Source of the DNA: an uncultured Steroidobacter sp.
GTDB taxonomy: Bacteria > Pseudomonadota > Gammaproteobacteria > Steroidobacterales > Steroidobacteraceae
Reading direction: 5' to 3'
Length of the DNA: 30,529 bases
Assembly: GCF_937958065.1 (NCBI RefSeq)
Contig: NZ_CALFXI010000044.1
Span: 1 to 30,529, forward strand
Numbering within the stretch: the stretch's first letter is position 1; the number at the start of each line of letters is the position of its first letter. The translations under genes and the position numbers were made by a program. Shown piece after piece: positions 28,477 to 30,529 of this stretch. Under the pieces are notes generated by a model that was not told where the DNA came from, ran no database searches, and saw nothing but the letters and a program-made list of their open reading frames with translations.

Positions 28477-30528
28477 TTGGCCGAATCTAGCGCCGTGCCG
28501 ATGATCGTCCTGACCCGCCATCAGGACAACGTCGAGGCGATCAACAGCAACCTGCGCAATGCCGGCGTGGCCGTGCGCTGCAATTGGATCAAGGAGCTGA
28601 CCGACCTCGGCGACGCCTTGCAGCAGATCAATGCCCACATGCTGGTGGCGTTCGTCGGCCCCGACCCGGCCGACATGACCAAGGTGATGACGGTGGCCAG
28701 ACAATACGGCGCCGAGGTCCCGGTGCTGTTCGCACGCGACCAGGTCGATGAGGAGATCATCGCCAACGCCATGCACCAGGGCGCGCGCGACGTGGTCACG
28801 CTGATGAATCCGAATCGCCTGCGCGCCGTGGTCGCTCGCGAGCTCGAAGCGAATCGCCAGGCCCGCGCGCTCAACAGCACCATCAGCTCGGCGCGCGAAT
28901 ATCGCGATCAATTGAAGTCCTTCATGGCCGGCTCCGCCGACGCCATCGCTCATGTGCAGGAAGGCATCATCGTCGACGCCAACCCGGCGTGGCTGGATCT
29001 GTATGGCTTCACCGAGGCCGAGGCTCTGGTCGGCACGCCGCTGATGGACGTGTTCGATACCGAAGTCCATGCGGCGCTCAAGGGCGCCCTGGTCGCCTGT
29101 CTGCAAGGCAAGTGGTCCAACCATGCGCTCAAGGCGAACGCGCTGCTGAATGACGGCTCGAGCGTGCCGCTCGATCTGGAATTGTCGCGCACCGAGTTCG
29201 ACGGCGAGCCCGCGGTGCGCCTGTGTTTCGCCGCCCGCAAGCGCGAGACCGGCAATCTCAACGAGCAACTCACCGAAGCGCTGGAGCGCGACGCCAGCAC
29301 CGGCGCGCTGCAACGGCGCTTCTTCATCGAGCATCTGAAAAAAGCACTGGCGCAGCCCATCAAGGCGGGTGTGCGCGAGCTGGTCGCGATCCAACCCGAC
29401 AAGCTCGATGCCATCGCCGACGACATCGGGCCGCTGGCGGTCGAAGATTTCATCGCCCAGTTCGCCGGCCTGGTCAGCGAAACCCGCCAGGGCAGCGACT
29501 TGTTTGGCCGCTTCGGCGACGGCACGTTGCTGCTGGTCATGGAGCGCGGCACCGCACGTGACATCGAAGTGTGGGCCACCAACCTGATCCGCAAAGTCGG
29601 CACGCAGGTATTCCGCCTCGGCGAGAAACAAATCTCCTGCACCTGCAGCGTCGGCGTCGGCCTGATCGATCCGCGCGCACCGAATGCTGGCAGCGCCATT
29701 GCCGACGCGCTGTCTGCTCGCCGTGCCGCCGAAGCTGCCGGAGGTGCGCGAGTCAACATCGTCGATCACCGCGAAGAAGACACGAAGCGCGAAGCCGCCG
29801 ATGAAGTGTGGGTCAAGCGCATCCGCGCCGCGCTCATGGAAAACCGTTTCCGTCTGATGCAACAGCCCATCGCCAGCCTGCTCGGCGAAGACAAGGGCAT
29901 GTTCGACGTGCTGGTGCGCATGGTCGATGAACAAGGCGCGGAGCTGCTGCCGGCGGAATTCATGGCAGCCGCGGAACGCAACGATCTGATGAAGAACATC
30001 GACCGCTGGGTGATCGGCGCGTCCATGACCTTCATCGCCAGCCGTCCGGTGAAGCAGCTGTTCGTGCGCCTGTCGAAGGATTCGGTGCGCGACAAGTCGC
30101 TGCTGCAGTGGCTGTTGAATCAGCTCAAGTCGTCCCGCATCGAGCCCGGCCGGCTGGCCTTCCAGATCAGCGAGCAGATCGCCACCGACTATCTGGGCGA
30201 CACCAGCGAGCTGGCCAACGGCCTGCGCAAAATCGGCTTCCGCTTCACCATCGAGCACTTCGGCACCGGCCGCGATCCGCAGCGCCTGATCGCGCACCTG
30301 CCCATCGATTTCATCAAGGTCGACGGTACGCTGATGCAGGGCCTCGCCGTCGACCAGGCATTGCAGGGCCGCGTGCGCGAGCTGGTCGACCAGGCCAAGC
30401 ACCGCAACATCGGCACCATCGCGGAACGCGTCGAGGACGCGAACACGATGGCGGTGCTGTGGCAGCTCGGCATCGAGTTCATCCAGGGTTACTTCGTGAA
30501 CGAGCCGGAGCAGGTGGTGATGGGCTGA
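28477..30528 (+). CDS. FimX-like degenerate GGDEF/EAL protein
   Basis: A 683-residue protein in four parts: a receiver-like domain (~8–125) with no Asp at the expected phosphorylation spot (HMLVAFVGPDP); a PAS domain (~145–255, IIVDANPAWLDLYGFTEAEALVG); a GGDEF-fold domain (~268–430) whose active-site loop is GDGTLL (347–352) instead of GGDEF; and an EAL-fold domain (~443–680). In the EAL domain ExLxR is DVLVR (477–481), the DDFGTG loop is EHFGTG (593–598), and VNLS is VRLS. This pattern predicts no cyclase or phosphodiesterase activity and a c-di-GMP receptor role, as for FimX in type IV pilus control. The start is TTG with GGAG 7 nt upstream. Complete, ending at the window edge. Confidence 0.88.
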   Translation: MAESSAVPMIVLTRHQDNVEAINSNLRNAGVAVRCNWIKELTDLGDALQQINAHMLVAFVGPDPADMTKVMTVARQYGAEVPVLFARDQVDEEIIANAMHQGARDVVTLMNPNRLRAVVARELEANRQARALNSTISSAREYRDQLKSFMAGSADAIAHVQEGIIVDANPAWLDLYGFTEAEALVGTPLMDVFDTEVHAALKGALVACLQGKWSNHALKANALLNDGSSVPLDLELSRTEFDGEPAVRLCFAARKRETGNLNEQLTEALERDASTGALQRRFFIEHLKKALAQPIKAGVRELVAIQPDKLDAIADDIGPLAVEDFIAQFAGLVSETRQGSDLFGRFGDGTLLLVMERGTARDIEVWATNLIRKVGTQVFRLGEKQISCTCSVGVGLIDPRAPNAGSAIADALSARRAAEAAGGARVNIVDHREEDTKREAADEVWVKRIRAALMENRFRLMQQPIASLLGEDKGMFDVLVRMVDEQGAELLPAEFMAAAERNDLMKNIDRWVIGASMTFIASRPVKQLFVRLSKDSVRDKSLLQWLLNQLKSSRIEPGRLAFQISEQIATDYLGDTSELANGLRKIGFRFTIEHFGTGRDPQRLIAHLPIDFIKVDGTLMQGLAVDQALQGRVRELVDQAKHRNIGTIAERVEDANTMAVLWQLGIEFIQGYFVNEPEQVVMG

Positions 30529-30529
30529 G

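Noticed and set aside
28375..30402. Long open frame (675 codons) antisense to the FimX-like gene
   Set aside because: No motif is recognisable and it runs through the end of epmB; it is a shadow of high third-position GC.
1..30529. tRNA or rRNA genes, insertion sequences, prophage or toxin–antitoxin pairs
   Set aside because: No cloverleaf with conserved TTCGA arm, no rRNA-like sequence, and no transposase, integrase or toxin-like small gene pair was found; gaps are short apart from the repeat regions.

Overview
The window reads as ordinary chromosome of a high-GC gammaproteobacterium. The order asd–fimV–truA–accD–folC–dedD–cvpA–purF, the LpxH gene, the complete EF-P lysylation set (EpmA, EpmB, EF-P), aroC next to prmB, and a FimX-like regulator all fit the Xanthomonadales/Nevskiales/Steroidobacteraceae side of the class. 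That placement is inference from gene order and family membership; no rRNA or other phylogenetic marker was compared. No rRNA, tRNA, CRISPR array, transposase, integrase or phage gene was seen.

Layout. (1) 1–2865, minus strand: gltX then cysS. (2) 2990–4317, plus strand: a secreted cyclophilin overlapping lpxH by 4 bp. (3) 4318–4824: a 507-bp gene-free stretch made almost entirely of repeats: four ~74-bp tandem units running into a 152-bp foldback element, then a short interspersed repeat. (4) 4825–8820, minus strand: cvpA, purF, a receiver-like/Ser-Thr kinase fusion and miaE in one tight run. (5) 8930–12908, minus strand: truA, accD, folC, dedD; the trp genes found here in some relatives are absent. 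(6) 12909–13263: a 355-bp gap holding a second, inverted copy of the foldback element and a likely fimV terminator. (7) 13264–17479, minus strand: asd and a 1005-residue FimV. (8) 17480–17661: an inverted repeat with GGGGACA ends. (9) 17662–19886, minus strand: aroC, prmB. (10) 19914–22383, plus strand: SCO1-like copper protein, psd and epmA joined by two 4-bp overlaps. (11) 22384–26093, minus strand: an aldo/keto reductase and a membrane Ser/Thr kinase with a TPR tail. (12) 26220–26702, plus strand: free methionine-(R)-sulfoxide reductase. (13) 26726–28444: efp (minus) divergent from epmB (plus). (14) 28477–30528, plus strand: a REC–PAS–GGDEF–EAL protein whose catalytic motifs are all degenerate.

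How the genes fit together: much of the window supports translation (GltX, CysS, TruA, MiaE, PrmB, EF-P with EpmA and EpmB) and envelope building (LpxH, AccD, Psd, DedD, CvpA, FimV). FimV and the FimX-like protein both point to type IV pilus or polar regulation. Two eukaryotic-type kinases of different architecture suggest protein phosphorylation is well used in this organism.

The most unusual signal is not a gene. Two ~152-bp foldback elements at 4554–4705 and 13036–13188 share an 86-bp core (about 87% identical by eye), have exactly the same spacer length, and carry paired compensatory changes in two stems. The outer ~20 bp of their arms are largely different in sequence between the loci yet still pair within each locus. 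This is the pattern expected if secondary structure is what is conserved.
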